NCBI GenBank assembly: GCA_027020785.1
Contig: JALUVI010000184.1
Location: 1 to 33,466, forward strand
Length of the DNA stretch: 33,466 nucleotides
Source: Planctomycetota bacterium
GTDB taxonomy: Bacteria > Planctomycetota > UBA1135
Direction: 5' to 3'
This document shows, one piece after another, positions 22,681 to 33,466 of the stretch. The notes under the pieces were generated by a model that ran no database searches, was not told the DNA's origin, and saw only the letters and a list, made by a program, of their open reading frames with translations. Position numbers and translations under genes: made by a program. Each line of letters opens with the position of its first letter. Position 1 is the first letter of the stretch.

Positions 22681-23668
22681 GGCGCTCGTACTCCGCGATC
22701 AGGTCGAGCGCGCGGCGGACGCGTTCGTCCTCCGGGGGGAGGTCGGTGCGGCGCAGGAACATCCGCAGGTCGTCGGCGGCCTCGGCGCGGCGGCCGCGCT
22801 CCCAACGCACCATGCCGCGCGAGTAGAGCACCGCCGGCTGGTCCGGGTCGAGCTGGAGCATCCGGGTGTACTCGGTCTCCTCGGCTTCGAGGTCGCCGGC
22901 CTTCTTGTACAGGGCGGCGAGCACCCCGCGCAGGGCGATCTCGCGCCGGATGTCCGACCGCAGGCTGCGGCGCAGCTGCTCCTCCTGCTCCACGGTGAGG
23001 TTGGTCTGCGTCGCAAGGGTGCGGTTCTTGAAGCGCCGCGACTCCTCGAGGATGCCGATCGCCTGGGTCAGGGCGGCCCGGGCCTCGTCGTCGTGGCCGA
23101 GCAGGCTGGCGACCTGCCCCTTCAGCTGGAGGTAGTAGAGGGCGTCGCCGGCCTCGGTCAGGGCTTCGTCCACCAGTGCGTCGGCCCGGCGCAGGTGTTC
23201 CATGGCGCGCTCGCGCCGCTCGGCGATGTCGGCGCGCCGCTGCGCCAGGTAGTCGGCGTCGGCGTCCGGCGTGTCGTCGAGGAGTTCCTCCTCGCGCGCC
23301 AGGTGCTGCAGCAGGAGCGACGCGTAGCGGTAGTGGAACTCGGCCAGCGAGTAGGCCGCCTGATGGCTGCGTTCCTCGAGGTGGTCGTAGGCGTACTGCA
23401 GGTGGGGTTCGGCCTGGACCACCTTGTCCAGCGTGCCCTGCATCAGCATGGCGCGCCCGGCGATGAGGTGCAGTTGCGCGTCCTCGTCGTCGATGGCCAG
23501 CCCCATCAGAGCCTGTTGTTCGGCCTGCGGGTAGCGGGCGACCCCGTAGTATTGGACGGCCCGCTGCAGGAACTGGTCGCGAGTCGCGATCTCGTTCTCG
23601 CTCGGTCCGGAGGCGCAGGCGGCGGCCAGCGCGGCGAGCAGGACGGGGACCGCGGCGCCCGGTCTCAA
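22646..23668 (-). CDS. TPR-containing lipoprotein
   Basis: LRPGAAVPVLLAALAAACASGPSENEI lipobox; helical repeats YGVARYPQAEQQALMGLAI, AALYKKAGDLEAEETEYTRMLQLDPDQPAVLYSRG. TTG start overlaps ndk stop. Confidence 0.82.
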   Translation of the reverse strand: MRPGAAVPVLLAALAAACASGPSENEIATRDQFLQRAVQYYGVARYPQAEQQALMGLAIDDEDAQLHLIAGRAMLMQGTLDKVVQAEPHLQYAYDHLEERSHQAAYSLAEFHYRYASLLLQHLAREEELLDDTPDADADYLAQRRADIAERRERAMEHLRRADALVDEALTEAGDALYYLQLKGQVASLLGHDDEARAALTQAIGILEESRRFKNRTLATQTNLTVEQEEQLRRSLRSDIRREIALRGVLAALYKKAGDLEAEETEYTRMLQLDPDQPAVLYSRGMVRWERGRRAEAADDLRMFLRRTDLPPEDERVRRALDLIAEYERLIGAEGGPAAG

Positions 23669-24126
23669 GGCGCGTCCTCGTCGTCCCAGGCCCAGACCGC
23701 GGTGGCCGGTTCCCAGGCCAGGGTGCCTTCGGGGAAGAACAGCTTGAGCTCGCGCTCGGCGCTCTCCGGCGAGTCGGAGCCGTGCACGAGGTTGAAGGAC
23801 CGCGAGATGCCGAAGTCGCCGCGCAGGGTGCCGGGCTCGGCCTCCGGGCCGAAGGTGGCGCCCATCATGCGGCGCACCACGGCGACGGCGTCGGGGCCGC
23901 GCAGCGCCGCCGCGATCACGGGCGAGGCGGTCATGAACCGCACGAGGCCTTCGTAGAAGGGCTTGCCGACGTGCTCGGCGTAGTGCTGGGCCGCGAGCTC
24001 GGGCGTGATGCGCATGAGCTTGAGGCCGACCATCTGGAGCCCCTTGGCCTCGAACCGGGCCAGGATGGCGCCGGCCAGGCCGCGGTGCAGGGCGTCGGGT
24101 TTGAGCAGGACGAGGGTGGTTTCCAC
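23665..24126 (-). CDS. ndk: Nucleoside diphosphate kinase
   Basis: VETTLVLLKPDALHRGLAGAILARFEAKGLQMVGLKLMRI...RRMMGATFGPEAEPGTLRGDFGISRSFNLVHGSDSPESAERELKLFF. Confidence 0.97.
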   Translation of the reverse strand: METTLVLLKPDALHRGLAGAILARFEAKGLQMVGLKLMRITPELAAQHYAEHVGKPFYEGLVRFMTASPVIAAALRGPDAVAVVRRMMGATFGPEAEPGTLRGDFGISRSFNLVHGSDSPESAERELKLFFPEGTLAWEPATAVWAWDDEDAP

Positions 24127-24198
24127 GGGCAGGGGGGCCCGGCCTCCAGCCGGGGGCGCAGAGCATAGCGGAAGGGACGGATTCGGCCACCCGCCGGG

Positions 24199-24227
24199 TT
24201 GCGGCGGGGGATGGGTGGGCCTAACAT
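24199..24227 (+). promoter_or_regulatory. Putative sigma70-type promoter of the atp operon
   Basis: TTGCGG (24199-24204), 17-nt spacer, TAACAT (24222-24227), in the divergent gap to ndk. Confidence 0.5.
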
Positions 24228-24605
24228 GTGCGCCCCTTCCAGGACCCGCCCCCCGAATCCTGGAAACGGGCCCGAAGACGGCGCCCGGACTCGGGGGCCC
24301 CGCTCCTTCCTTTCCCCCCGCGAGGAACCCTGGAACCCGTCGAACCGCCCTCGGAACCGCCGCGCCGCGACCCCCGCTCCGCGGAACGCGCACGTTGGTT
24401 GGAGCTGTCCTCCCTGGGCATCGAGTTCGCCGTGAGCATCGTCCTGTTCGGGGCGGGCGGATGGTGGCTCGACGGTCGGCTCGGCATCCGCGAGAGCTTC
24501 CCCGCCTGCCTCATCGTCGGCGTGCTCCTCGGCTTCGCCTACGGGACCTGGCGCGTGCTGCGCGCCTTCCGTCCGCCGCCCGCTCCGCCCCGCGACGAGC
24601 CATGA
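24228..24605 (+). CDS. AtpZ/AtpI-like small membrane protein (start uncertain)
   Basis: ARWLELSSLGIEFAVSIVLFGAGGWWLDGRLGIRESFPACLIVGVLLGFAYGTWRVLR; first gene of the atp cluster. The GTG at 24228 directly abuts the predicted -10, so the true start is probably further downstream. Confidence 0.75.
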   Translation: MRPFQDPPPESWKRARRRRPDSGAPLLPFPPRGTLEPVEPPSEPPRRDPRSAERARWLELSSLGIEFAVSIVLFGAGGWWLDGRLGIRESFPACLIVGVLLGFAYGTWRVLRAFRPPPAPPRDEP

Positions 24606-24961
24606 CCGCACCGCGCTTCCTGGTCGCGACCGCCCTCCTCGGCGGCGCCGTCGTCGCCGTGGCCTGGGACGGTCCGGTGCGCGCCGGCGCGCTCGCCGGT
24701 TGGGGCGCCGCCTTCGCGCTGGAAGCGCTGTGGGCGCCGCGGCTCGCCGGCGGAGCGGTCCAGGCCGTCCTCCTCGCATCGTTCCTGACGCGCATCACCG
24801 TGCTGCTCGCCGGCACCGTGCTGCTCGCCGCGAGCGGCCTGGCCGATCCCCTGGCCTGGCTGCTCGCCCAGGCCGCCGCCGGCCTCGTCGTCGGCGCCGT
24901 CCGCTTCGCCTCGCTCCTCGCCGCCTCGCGGCCCCGACCCACGGACCGAGAACCCCGGTGA
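24602..24961 (+). CDS. Small membrane protein, AtpI-like by position and topology
   Basis: MTAPRFLVATALLGGAVVAVAWDG..., ~4 TM, 4-nt overlaps with both neighbours in the atp operon. Confidence 0.65.
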   Translation: MTAPRFLVATALLGGAVVAVAWDGPVRAGALAGWGAAFALEALWAPRLAGGAVQAVLLASFLTRITVLLAGTVLLAASGLADPLAWLLAQAAAGLVVGAVRFASLLAASRPRPTDREPR

Positions 24962-25788
24962 ACCCCGCCTCCCTCGTCGCCCTCCTCCAGCACTCCGCCC
25001 CCTCGGGCGGCGGCGGTGGAGAGCACGGCGACCCGTTCGAGCACCTGCTGCCCCACGTCGTACCGCAGCCGGCCGGCTACCACCTGTTCGGCCTCGAGGT
25101 CCACAACATCCAGCTGTTCCAGGTCCTCGCCGTGGTGCTGGTGTTCGCGGCCTTCGTCGGCGTGCCGCGCGCGGTCCGGACCAACGGCGGCGGCTTCCTC
25201 GCCCGGAGCTTCGCCGGCGCCTTCCTGTGGCTGCGCGACACCGTGGTGTACCCGAACCTGGGCGAGAAGGCCGGCCGCCGGCTGCTGCCCTACTTCGTCT
25301 CGCTGTTCTTCTTCATCACCTTCATGAACCTGCTCGGGCTGGTCCCGGGCGGCGCCACCGCCACCGCCAGCGCCTTCGTCACCGGCGCCCTGGCCTCGTG
25401 CACGCTGGCGATGATGGTGTTCGGCGGCATGCTCGTGCAGGGGCCGCTGACCTTCTGGAAGAACCTGGTGCCCCCGGGGGTTCCCGGCTGGATGGCGCCG
25501 GTCCTGTTCTTCCTCGAGTTCATCGGCCTGCTGGTCAAGCCCTTCGCCCTGACCCTGCGTCTGATGGGCAACATGACGGGCGGCCACCTGGCCCTGCTCT
25601 CCTTCCTGGGACTGATGCTCTACTTCGGTCAGTCCTCCGTGGCCGTCGGCTTCGCCGTCAGCCCCTTCGTGGTCGCCTTGTCGGCGTTCATGATGCTCAT
25701 CGAGGGCTTCGTGGCCCTCCTGCAGGCCTACGTCTTCGTCATCCTGTCGGCGATCTTCGTCGGCATGTGCCTGCATCCGCACCACTAG
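24958..25788 (+). CDS. atpB: F0F1 ATP synthase subunit a
   Basis: GTG start; YFVSLFFFITFMNLLGLVPG...FFLEFIGLLVKPFALTLRLMGNMTGGHLALLSF...LIEGFVALLQAYVFVILSAIFVGM. Confidence 0.97.
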   Translation: MNPASLVALLQHSAPSGGGGGEHGDPFEHLLPHVVPQPAGYHLFGLEVHNIQLFQVLAVVLVFAAFVGVPRAVRTNGGGFLARSFAGAFLWLRDTVVYPNLGEKAGRRLLPYFVSLFFFITFMNLLGLVPGGATATASAFVTGALASCTLAMMVFGGMLVQGPLTFWKNLVPPGVPGWMAPVLFFLEFIGLLVKPFALTLRLMGNMTGGHLALLSFLGLMLYFGQSSVAVGFAVSPFVVALSAFMMLIEGFVALLQAYVFVILSAIFVGMCLHPHH

Positions 25789-25809
25789 ACCGTCACCCGA
25801 ACCAACCAG

Positions 25810-26082
25810 ATGCTGCAACTCCTCCTCGAAACCGCTACCACCGCCGCTCAAGAAGGCGGGAGCGCCACCTCCCTCGCGGTCGCCGCGATCGGTGCCGGAC
25901 TCGCCGTCGTCGGCGCCGGCATCGGCATCGGGCTGATCGGCTCGGCCGCCGGCCTGGGCATCTCGCGTCAGCCGGAGGCCGCGGGCGACATCCGCGGCAA
26001 CGCCCTGCTGCTGTCGGTCCTCGTCGAAGGCGTGTGCATCATCGCCATCGTCGTGGCCCTCCTCTTCTGGCTGAAGCAGTAG
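25810..26082 (+). CDS. atpE: F0F1 ATP synthase subunit c
   Basis: AIGAGLAVVGAGIGIGLIGSAAGLGISRQPEAAGDIRGNALLLSVLVEGVCIIAIVVALLF; RQP loop and conserved Glu. Confidence 0.97.
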   Translation: MLQLLLETATTAAQEGGSATSLAVAAIGAGLAVVGAGIGIGLIGSAAGLGISRQPEAAGDIRGNALLLSVLVEGVCIIAIVVALLFWLKQ

Positions 26083-26094
26083 CCCTCCGTCGGC

Positions 26095-26122
26095 GCCGCC
26101 GTCGGCCCCGGTCGGCGGCGGC
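26095..26122 (+). other. GC-rich stem-loop in the atpE-atpF intergenic region
   Basis: GCCGCCG (26095-26101) pairs with CGGCGGC (26113-26119 or 26116-26122) around TCGGCCCCGGT. Confidence 0.5.
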
Positions 26123-26142
26123 CCGGCCACCCCATCCGCGCC

Positions 26143-26676
26143 ATGCACCTCCTCCTCCTGCTCCCGCCCGGCGAGGTCGGGCTCGACCACATCTTCGACG
26201 CCGGTGCGTCGTCGTTCTGGTGGACCCTGCTGATCTTCGGGGTCTCCCTGCCGTTCCTGTGGAAGCTCGTCTTCGGACCGCTGATGCGGGCCATGGAGGA
26301 GCGCGAACTCGCGGTCCGCAAGGCCGCGGAGGACGCCGAGCGCGCCCGCCTCGAGACCGAGGAGATGCGCGCCTCCATGCAGCAGGAACTGGAAGCGGCC
26401 CGGCTCGAGGCCTCCAAGCGACTCGACGAGGTCAAGCGCATCGCCGCGCAGCGTGAACAGGAGCTCCTGGCCCAGGCCAAGGCCGAGGCCGAGAAGGAGC
26501 GCCAGCGCGCGCGCGACGAGATCGAGACCGCGCTGCGCTCGGCGCGCCAGGAGCTGCGCACCGAGGCGGCCCGGCTGGCGCTCGACGTCGCCGAGCGGGT
26601 GCTCGGCCGCGAGTTCACCGCCGAGGACCAGCGCCGTCTGCTCGACGAGTTCGCGCGCGACGCCCAACTCAACTGA
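26143..26676 (+). CDS. atpF: F0F1 ATP synthase subunit b
   Basis: [50 protein letters not shown]... one TM plus long coiled coil. Confidence 0.95.
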   Translation: MHLLLLLPPGEVGLDHIFDAGASSFWWTLLIFGVSLPFLWKLVFGPLMRAMEERELAVRKAAEDAERARLETEEMRASMQQELEAARLEASKRLDEVKRIAAQREQELLAQAKAEAEKERQRARDEIETALRSARQELRTEAARLALDVAERVLGREFTAEDQRRLLDEFARDAQLN

Positions 26677-26678
26677 CG

Positions 26679-27233
26679 ATGTCGGCCCGACCGCTCTCGC
26701 CCGCCGCCCGCCGCTACGGCCGCGCCCTCCATGCCGCCGCGCGCGAGGCCGGGGCGTTGGACCAGGTCCGCGCCGACGTGGGCCTGCTGCAGGCGGTGTT
26801 CGCCGACGAGGCGGCCCGCAGCGCCGTCTCCGACCCGCGCATCGCCGTGGATCGCCGCCAGGCCATGATCGAGAAGGCCTTCGGCGAGCTCCTCCATCCC
26901 CTCACCCGCAACACCGTCCGCGTCCTGGCTCGGCGCGGGCGCCTCGAGGTCCTGCCCGAGGTGCCGGACGCCTTCCTCGAGACGGACGACCGCCTCGCCG
27001 GGCGCGTCCACGGCGTCGCCGAGTCGGCTCTGCCCCTGGACGAGGCCACCCTGTCCGACCTCGCCGCTTCGCTCGGGCGTCGTCTCGACAAGCAGGTCGT
27101 GCTCGAAGCGCGGCAGCTCCCCGAGCTGATCGGCGGCATCCGCGTCACCCTCGGCTGCGAGCGCTACGACGGCAGCCTCCGCGGGCGCCTCGAGCGCCTC
27201 GAGCGGAAACTCCTCGACCCCTCGACCCTCTAG
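26679..27233 (+). CDS. atpH: F0F1 ATP synthase subunit delta
   Basis: [31 protein letters not shown]...[25 protein letters not shown]. Confidence 0.94.
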   Translation: MSARPLSPAARRYGRALHAAAREAGALDQVRADVGLLQAVFADEAARSAVSDPRIAVDRRQAMIEKAFGELLHPLTRNTVRVLARRGRLEVLPEVPDAFLETDDRLAGRVHGVAESALPLDEATLSDLAASLGRRLDKQVVLEARQLPELIGGIRVTLGCERYDGSLRGRLERLERKLLDPSTL

Positions 27234-27244
27234 TCCCCACCCCG

Positions 27245-28819
27245 ATGAAACTGCAAGCTTCCGAAGTCACCTCGGTCCTCAAGAAGGAGATCGAAGGGTT
27301 CCAGGCCGAAACCAGTTCCGAGCAGATCGGCACCGTGCTCCAGGTGGGCGACGGCGTCGCCCGGATCTACGGCCTCGACCACTGCATGATGTCCGAGTTG
27401 ATCGAGTTCCCCGGCGGGGTCATGGGCATGGCCCTGAACCTCGAGGAGGACAACGTCGGCTGCGTGTTGCTCGGCGACGCGGCGTCGGTCAAGGAGGGCG
27501 ACACCGCCAAGGCCACCGGCAAGATCATCTCGGTGCCGACCGGGGACCGACTGCTGGGGCGGGTGGTGGACGCGCTGGGGCGGCCGCTCGACGGCAAGGG
27601 TCCGGTGGGCACCACCGACGAGGACCTGCGCCCGATCGAGCAGACGGCGCCTTCGGTGGTGGAGCGCCAGCCGGTGTGCGAGCCGATGATGACGGGGCTC
27701 AAGGCCATCGACGCGATGATCCCGATCGGCCGCGGTCAGCGCGAGCTGGTCATCGGCGACCGCCAGACCGGCAAGACCGCGATCGCGATCGACGCCATCA
27801 TCAACCAGAAGCGGACCGGCGGAGGGGATCCGAAGAACCCCGATCAGGTGCTCTGCGTGTACGTCGCGGTGGGGCAGAAGCAGTCCACGGTGGTGGACGT
27901 CCAGCGCAAGCTGGAGGAGCACGGCGCCATGCCCTACACCATCATCGTCAACGCCTCGGCTTCCGAGGAGGCGGCGATGCAGTTCATCGCCCCCTACGCG
28001 GGAACGGCGATGGCCGAGCGCTACCGTGACGCGGGGCGCCACGTGCTCGTCATCTACGACGACCTCACCAAGCAGGCCTACGCCTACCGCCAGGTGATGC
28101 TGCTCCTGCGGCGGCCGCCCGGGCGCGAGGCCTACCCCGGCGACGTCTTCAACCTGCACAGCCGCCTCCTCGAGCGCAGCGCCAAGCTGGCCGACGACGC
28201 CGCCAAGCTGAACCCGAAGAAGTACAGCGCCGGCGGGGGATCGATCACCTCCTTGCCCATCATCGAGACCCAGGAAGGCGACGTCTCGGCGTACATCCCG
28301 ACCAACGTGATCTCGATCACCGACGGTCAGATCTTCCTCGAGGCCAACCTGTTCTACGCCGGGGTCCGCCCGGCGGTGAACGTCGGCATCTCGGTGTCGC
28401 GGGTCGGCGGGGCCGCCCAGACCCCGGCGATGAAGAAGGTGGCCGGCGGCCTGCGCATCAACCTGGCGCAGTACCGCGAGCTCGAGGCCTTCGCCCAGTT
28501 CGGGTCCGACCTCGACAAGTCCACCCAGGAGACCCTGAACCGCGGGGCGCGGCTGGTCGAGCTGTTGAAGCAGGGCCAGTACCACCCGTTGCGCAACGCC
28601 GACCAGATCGTCCAGATCTTCGTCGGCTCCAGCGGCCTGCTCGACGACCTGCCGGTGGAGCAGGTGCGGCGCTTCGCCGACGAGTTCACGGCCTACATGT
28701 GGGACACCCACGCCGAGCTCATGGAGAAGCTCGAGCGCTGGGACACCAAGTGGAGCGACGAACTCGCCGCCGAGGTGACCGCCGCCTGCGAGACCTTCCG
28801 GCAGTCGTTCGCCGTCTAG
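27245..28819 (+). CDS. atpA: F0F1 ATP synthase subunit alpha
   Basis: [39 protein letters not shown]...[19 protein letters not shown]...[17 protein letters not shown]. Confidence 0.99.
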   Translation: MKLQASEVTSVLKKEIEGFQAETSSEQIGTVLQVGDGVARIYGLDHCMMSELIEFPGGVMGMALNLEEDNVGCVLLGDAASVKEGDTAKATGKIISVPTGDRLLGRVVDALGRPLDGKGPVGTTDEDLRPIEQTAPSVVERQPVCEPMMTGLKAIDAMIPIGRGQRELVIGDRQTGKTAIAIDAIINQKRTGGGDPKNPDQVLCVYVAVGQKQSTVVDVQRKLEEHGAMPYTIIVNASASEEAAMQFIAPYAGTAMAERYRDAGRHVLVIYDDLTKQAYAYRQVMLLLRRPPGREAYPGDVFNLHSRLLERSAKLADDAAKLNPKKYSAGGGSITSLPIIETQEGDVSAYIPTNVISITDGQIFLEANLFYAGVRPAVNVGISVSRVGGAAQTPAMKKVAGGLRINLAQYRELEAFAQFGSDLDKSTQETLNRGARLVELLKQGQYHPLRNADQIVQIFVGSSGLLDDLPVEQVRRFADEFTAYMWDTHAELMEKLERWDTKWSDELAAEVTAACETFRQSFAV

Positions 28820-28852
28820 CCCTCCCCGCCGCCTCCGACACCGAGCACCGCC

Positions 28853-31169
<2,317 letters not shown>

Positions 31170-31177
31170 GAATCGGG

Positions 31178-31183
31178 TATCCT
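31178..31183 (+). promoter_or_regulatory. Putative internal -10 (TATCCT) upstream of atpC
   Basis: TATCCT-gtccatcc-ATG; 8 nt from the start codon inside the atpD-atpC gap; same hexamer as upstream of accA. Confidence 0.3.
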
Positions 31184-31191
31184 GTCCATCC

Positions 31192-31608
31192 ATGGCAGCC
31201 CGCACCCTGACCCTCCGCGTCGTCTCCCCCGAGGGAGTCGTGGTGGAGACCGAGGCCGAAGCGGTGACCGTGCCCAGCGAGGCCGGCAGCTTCGGCGTGT
31301 TGCCGCGGCACGCGCCGCTGGTGGCGTTGACCGACAGCGGGTTGCTGAAGGCCTCCGGCGGTGAGGGCGGGGACCGCGAGTACCTGATCCACGACGGTTT
31401 CGTCGAGGTCCTCGACGACACCGTCACCATCCTGACGCGCGCCGCGGAGCTGCCCACCGAGATCGACCTCGAGCGGGCCGCCCGGGCGGCGGAGCGCGCC
31501 CGTGAACGCCTGCGCAAGGGCGGACTCCGGGACCTCGACTACGCCCGGGCGCAGGCTGCTCTGCGCCGCGCCCTGGCCAGGGAACGCATGGCACGCCGGC
31601 ACGCATGA
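31192..31608 (+). CDS. atpC: F0F1 ATP synthase subunit epsilon
   Basis: LTLRVVSPEGVVVETEAEAVTVPSEAGSFGVLPRHAPLVALTDSGLL. Confidence 0.96.
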   Translation: MAARTLTLRVVSPEGVVVETEAEAVTVPSEAGSFGVLPRHAPLVALTDSGLLKASGGEGGDREYLIHDGFVEVLDDTVTILTRAAELPTEIDLERAARAAERARERLRKGGLRDLDYARAQAALRRALARERMARRHA

Positions 31609-33407
31609 GCAGCCGGTACGCCGCCGCGTGGCGCAGCCACGCCTGCGGGGAGCTCCGTGCCGCACACGCCGGAGAGCGGGTGACCCTGGCCGGCTGGGTG
31701 GCCAACCGCCGCCGCCACGCCTCGGCCCACTTCGTGGACCTGCGCGACCGCTGGGGGCTGGTCCAGCTGATCGCCGACGAGGAGTCCTCCGCGGCCGTGC
31801 GCGAGGCCCTGGACGCGCTCCACCCCGAGGACGTCGTCCGGGTGGAAGGGGTGGTGCGCCACCGCGGAGAGGGCCTGGTCAACCCGGAGCGCCCGACCGG
31901 CGAGATCGAGGTGGTCGTCGAAGCGGTGGAGGTGCTGTCGCGCGCCGAACGCGTGCCCTTCGAGATCCAGGACGAGCTCGACGTTCCGGAGGAACTGCGG
32001 CTGGAACACCGCTACCTGGACCTGCGGCGGCGTCCGATGCAGGAGCGGCTGGCCCTGCGCTCGCGCATGAACCAGGCCATCCGCTCGGCGCTGCACGCCG
32101 AGGAGTTCCTCGAGGTCGAGACTCCGATGCTGACCCGGTCCACCCCCGAAGGGGCGCGCGACTACCTGGTGCCGAGTCGGGTCAAGCCGGGCGCCTTCTA
32201 CGCCCTGCCGCAGTCGCCGCAGCTGTTCAAGCAGCTGTGCATGGTGGGGGGGCTGGACCGCTACTTCCAGATCGCGCGCTGCATGCGCGACGAGGACCTG
32301 CGCGCCGACCGACAGCCCGAGTTCACCCAGCTCGACCTGGAGATGAGCTTCGTCGCCGAAGAGGACGTCCTTGGCGTGGTCGAGCGGGTGATGGCCGCGG
32401 TGTTCCGCGAGGTGCTGGGCCGCGAGCTGGAGCTGCCGCTTCCGCGTCTCTCCTACGCGGAGGCGATGCGGCGCTTCGCCAGCGACAAGCCCGACCTGCG
32501 CATCCCGCTCGAGGTGGTGGACCTCGGGGGCGCGCCCGGGGAGCCCGGGCCCGCGGCGCGCCTCGGCTTCGGGGTCTTCGACACGGTGCTCGCCGAGGGT
32601 GGGCTGGTCCGCGGGATGCGCCTGCCCGGGGGCGCCAGCCTGTCCCGCAAGGAGATCACCTCCCTGGAGCAGGCCGCCCGGGACGCCGGCGCCGGCGGCG
32701 CGGCCTGGGCCAAGGTCACGGCGGAGGGGACCACGGGTCCGTTGTCGCGGTTCCTCGGCGGCGCGGCCGGCGCCGCCTTCCTCGAGGCGTTGGAGGCCGC
32801 TCCCGGCGACCTCGTGGTCGCCGTCGCCGACCGGCCGCGGCGGGCCCTGACCGCGCTGGATGCGGTGCGCCGCCGCGCCGGCGAACTGCTCGGCCTGGTC
32901 GCTGCGGAGGACCGCCTGCTGTGGGTGACCGAGTTCCCCTTGTTCGAGGAGGGGGACGAGGGCGAGTGGGTGCCGGCCCACCACCCGTTCACCTCGCCGG
33001 TCCTCGAGGACGTCCCGGCGCTGGAGGCCGGCGACTTCGCGCGGGTGCGTTCCCGCGCCTACGACCTGGTGTGGAACGGGGTCGAGCTCGGTTCGGGCTC
33101 GATCCGGATCCACGACCGCGACCTGCAGGAGACGGTCTTCCGCGCCCTGGGGCTGCCCCCCGAGGAGGCCCGGCGCAAGTTCTCCTTCCTGCTGGACGCC
33201 TTCCGCTACGGGGCGCCGCCGCACGGCGGTTTCGCCGTCGGCCTCGACCGCCTGGCCATGCTGCTGGCCGGCGCCGAGAGCATCCGCGAGGTCATCGCAT
33301 TTCCCAAGACCGCCAGCGGCGGCTGCCTCCTGACCGGGGCGCCGGCCCCGGTGGACGATTCCCAGCTCGCGGAGCTTCGGATCCGCGCGCTCGAACCCCG
33401 AACCTGA
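31605..33407 (+). CDS. aspS: Aspartate--tRNA(Asp/Asn) ligase, bacterial type with GAD domain
   Basis: HACGELRAAHAGERVTLAGWVANRRRH...RYLDLRRRPMQERL...TPEGARDYLVPSRVKPGAFYALPQSPQLFKQLCMVGGLDRYFQIARCMRDEDLRADRQPEFTQLDLEMSF. Confidence 0.98.
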   Translation: MSSRYAAAWRSHACGELRAAHAGERVTLAGWVANRRRHASAHFVDLRDRWGLVQLIADEESSAAVREALDALHPEDVVRVEGVVRHRGEGLVNPERPTGEIEVVVEAVEVLSRAERVPFEIQDELDVPEELRLEHRYLDLRRRPMQERLALRSRMNQAIRSALHAEEFLEVETPMLTRSTPEGARDYLVPSRVKPGAFYALPQSPQLFKQLCMVGGLDRYFQIARCMRDEDLRADRQPEFTQLDLEMSFVAEEDVLGVVERVMAAVFREVLGRELELPLPRLSYAEAMRRFASDKPDLRIPLEVVDLGGAPGEPGPAARLGFGVFDTVLAEGGLVRGMRLPGGASLSRKEITSLEQAARDAGAGGAAWAKVTAEGTTGPLSRFLGGAAGAAFLEALEAAPGDLVVAVADRPRRALTALDAVRRRAGELLGLVAAEDRLLWVTEFPLFEEGDEGEWVPAHHPFTSPVLEDVPALEAGDFARVRSRAYDLVWNGVELGSGSIRIHDRDLQETVFRALGLPPEEARRKFSFLLDAFRYGAPPHGGFAVGLDRLAMLLAGAESIREVIAFPKTASGGCLLTGAPAPVDDSQLAELRIRALEPRT

Positions 33408-33466
33408 ACCCACTCCCATCGCCCGCCCACGTTTCCGCCGCTACGCGCCGCCCGAGCGCGAGAAGT

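Noticed and set aside
25810-26082. Possible Na+-coupled ATP synthase
   Set aside because: Subunit c lacks the Na+-type Gln in helix 1 (GAGIGIG) and the ES/ET motif (VEGV), so there is no sequence support for Na+ specificity.
24511-26667. 718-aa - strand ORF opposite atpI-B-E-F
   Set aside because: Antisense shadow (Glu/Gln/His/Gly-rich low complexity).
33418-33466. Possible next gene reading (ATC)ARPRFRRYAPPEREK at the right edge
   Set aside because: No canonical start codon and only ~16 codons visible before the window ends; cannot be supported.

Overview
High-GC bacterial chromosomal segment. Gene style and weak or absent Shine-Dalgarno sites suggest a Planctomycetota-like lineage, but that is low-confidence inference. 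The window is mostly core metabolism. On the - strand a tRNA/mRNA cluster runs tRNA-Arg(TCT), class IV aminotransferase, tRNA-His(GTG), tRNA-Leu(TAG), ThiF/MoeB-like, MobA-like. Next come a PDZ protein with an 11-aa acidic tandem repeat, two secreted proteins (one with a CXXCH motif) and a NapH/CcoG-like polyferredoxin. A probable IS1380-type transposase remnant precedes a membrane sulfatase-fold protein with Thr at the nucleophile position. Further on are purD, a Fur-family regulator, a small lipoprotein, purQ, a PurS-like/PurL fusion and accA. An ECF sigma factor, zinc-finger anti-sigma and HtrA-like protein lacking all three catalytic residues form a tight cassette. An APC permease, a TPR lipoprotein and ndk follow. 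The window ends with a complete F-type ATP synthase operon (atpZ-like, atpI-like, B,E,F,H,A,G,D,C) translationally overlapped with aspS. The most interesting signals are the ECF/anti-sigma/pseudo-HtrA cassette, the ThiF start codon 3 nt after a tRNA 3' end, recurrent TANNNT boxes 6-12 nt upstream of start codons (possible leaderless transcripts), overlapping divergent -10 elements between purL and accA, and an AspRS carrying His at the position linked to non-discriminating tRNA charging. All calls were made by reading the sequence and supplied ORFs; no database search was run.
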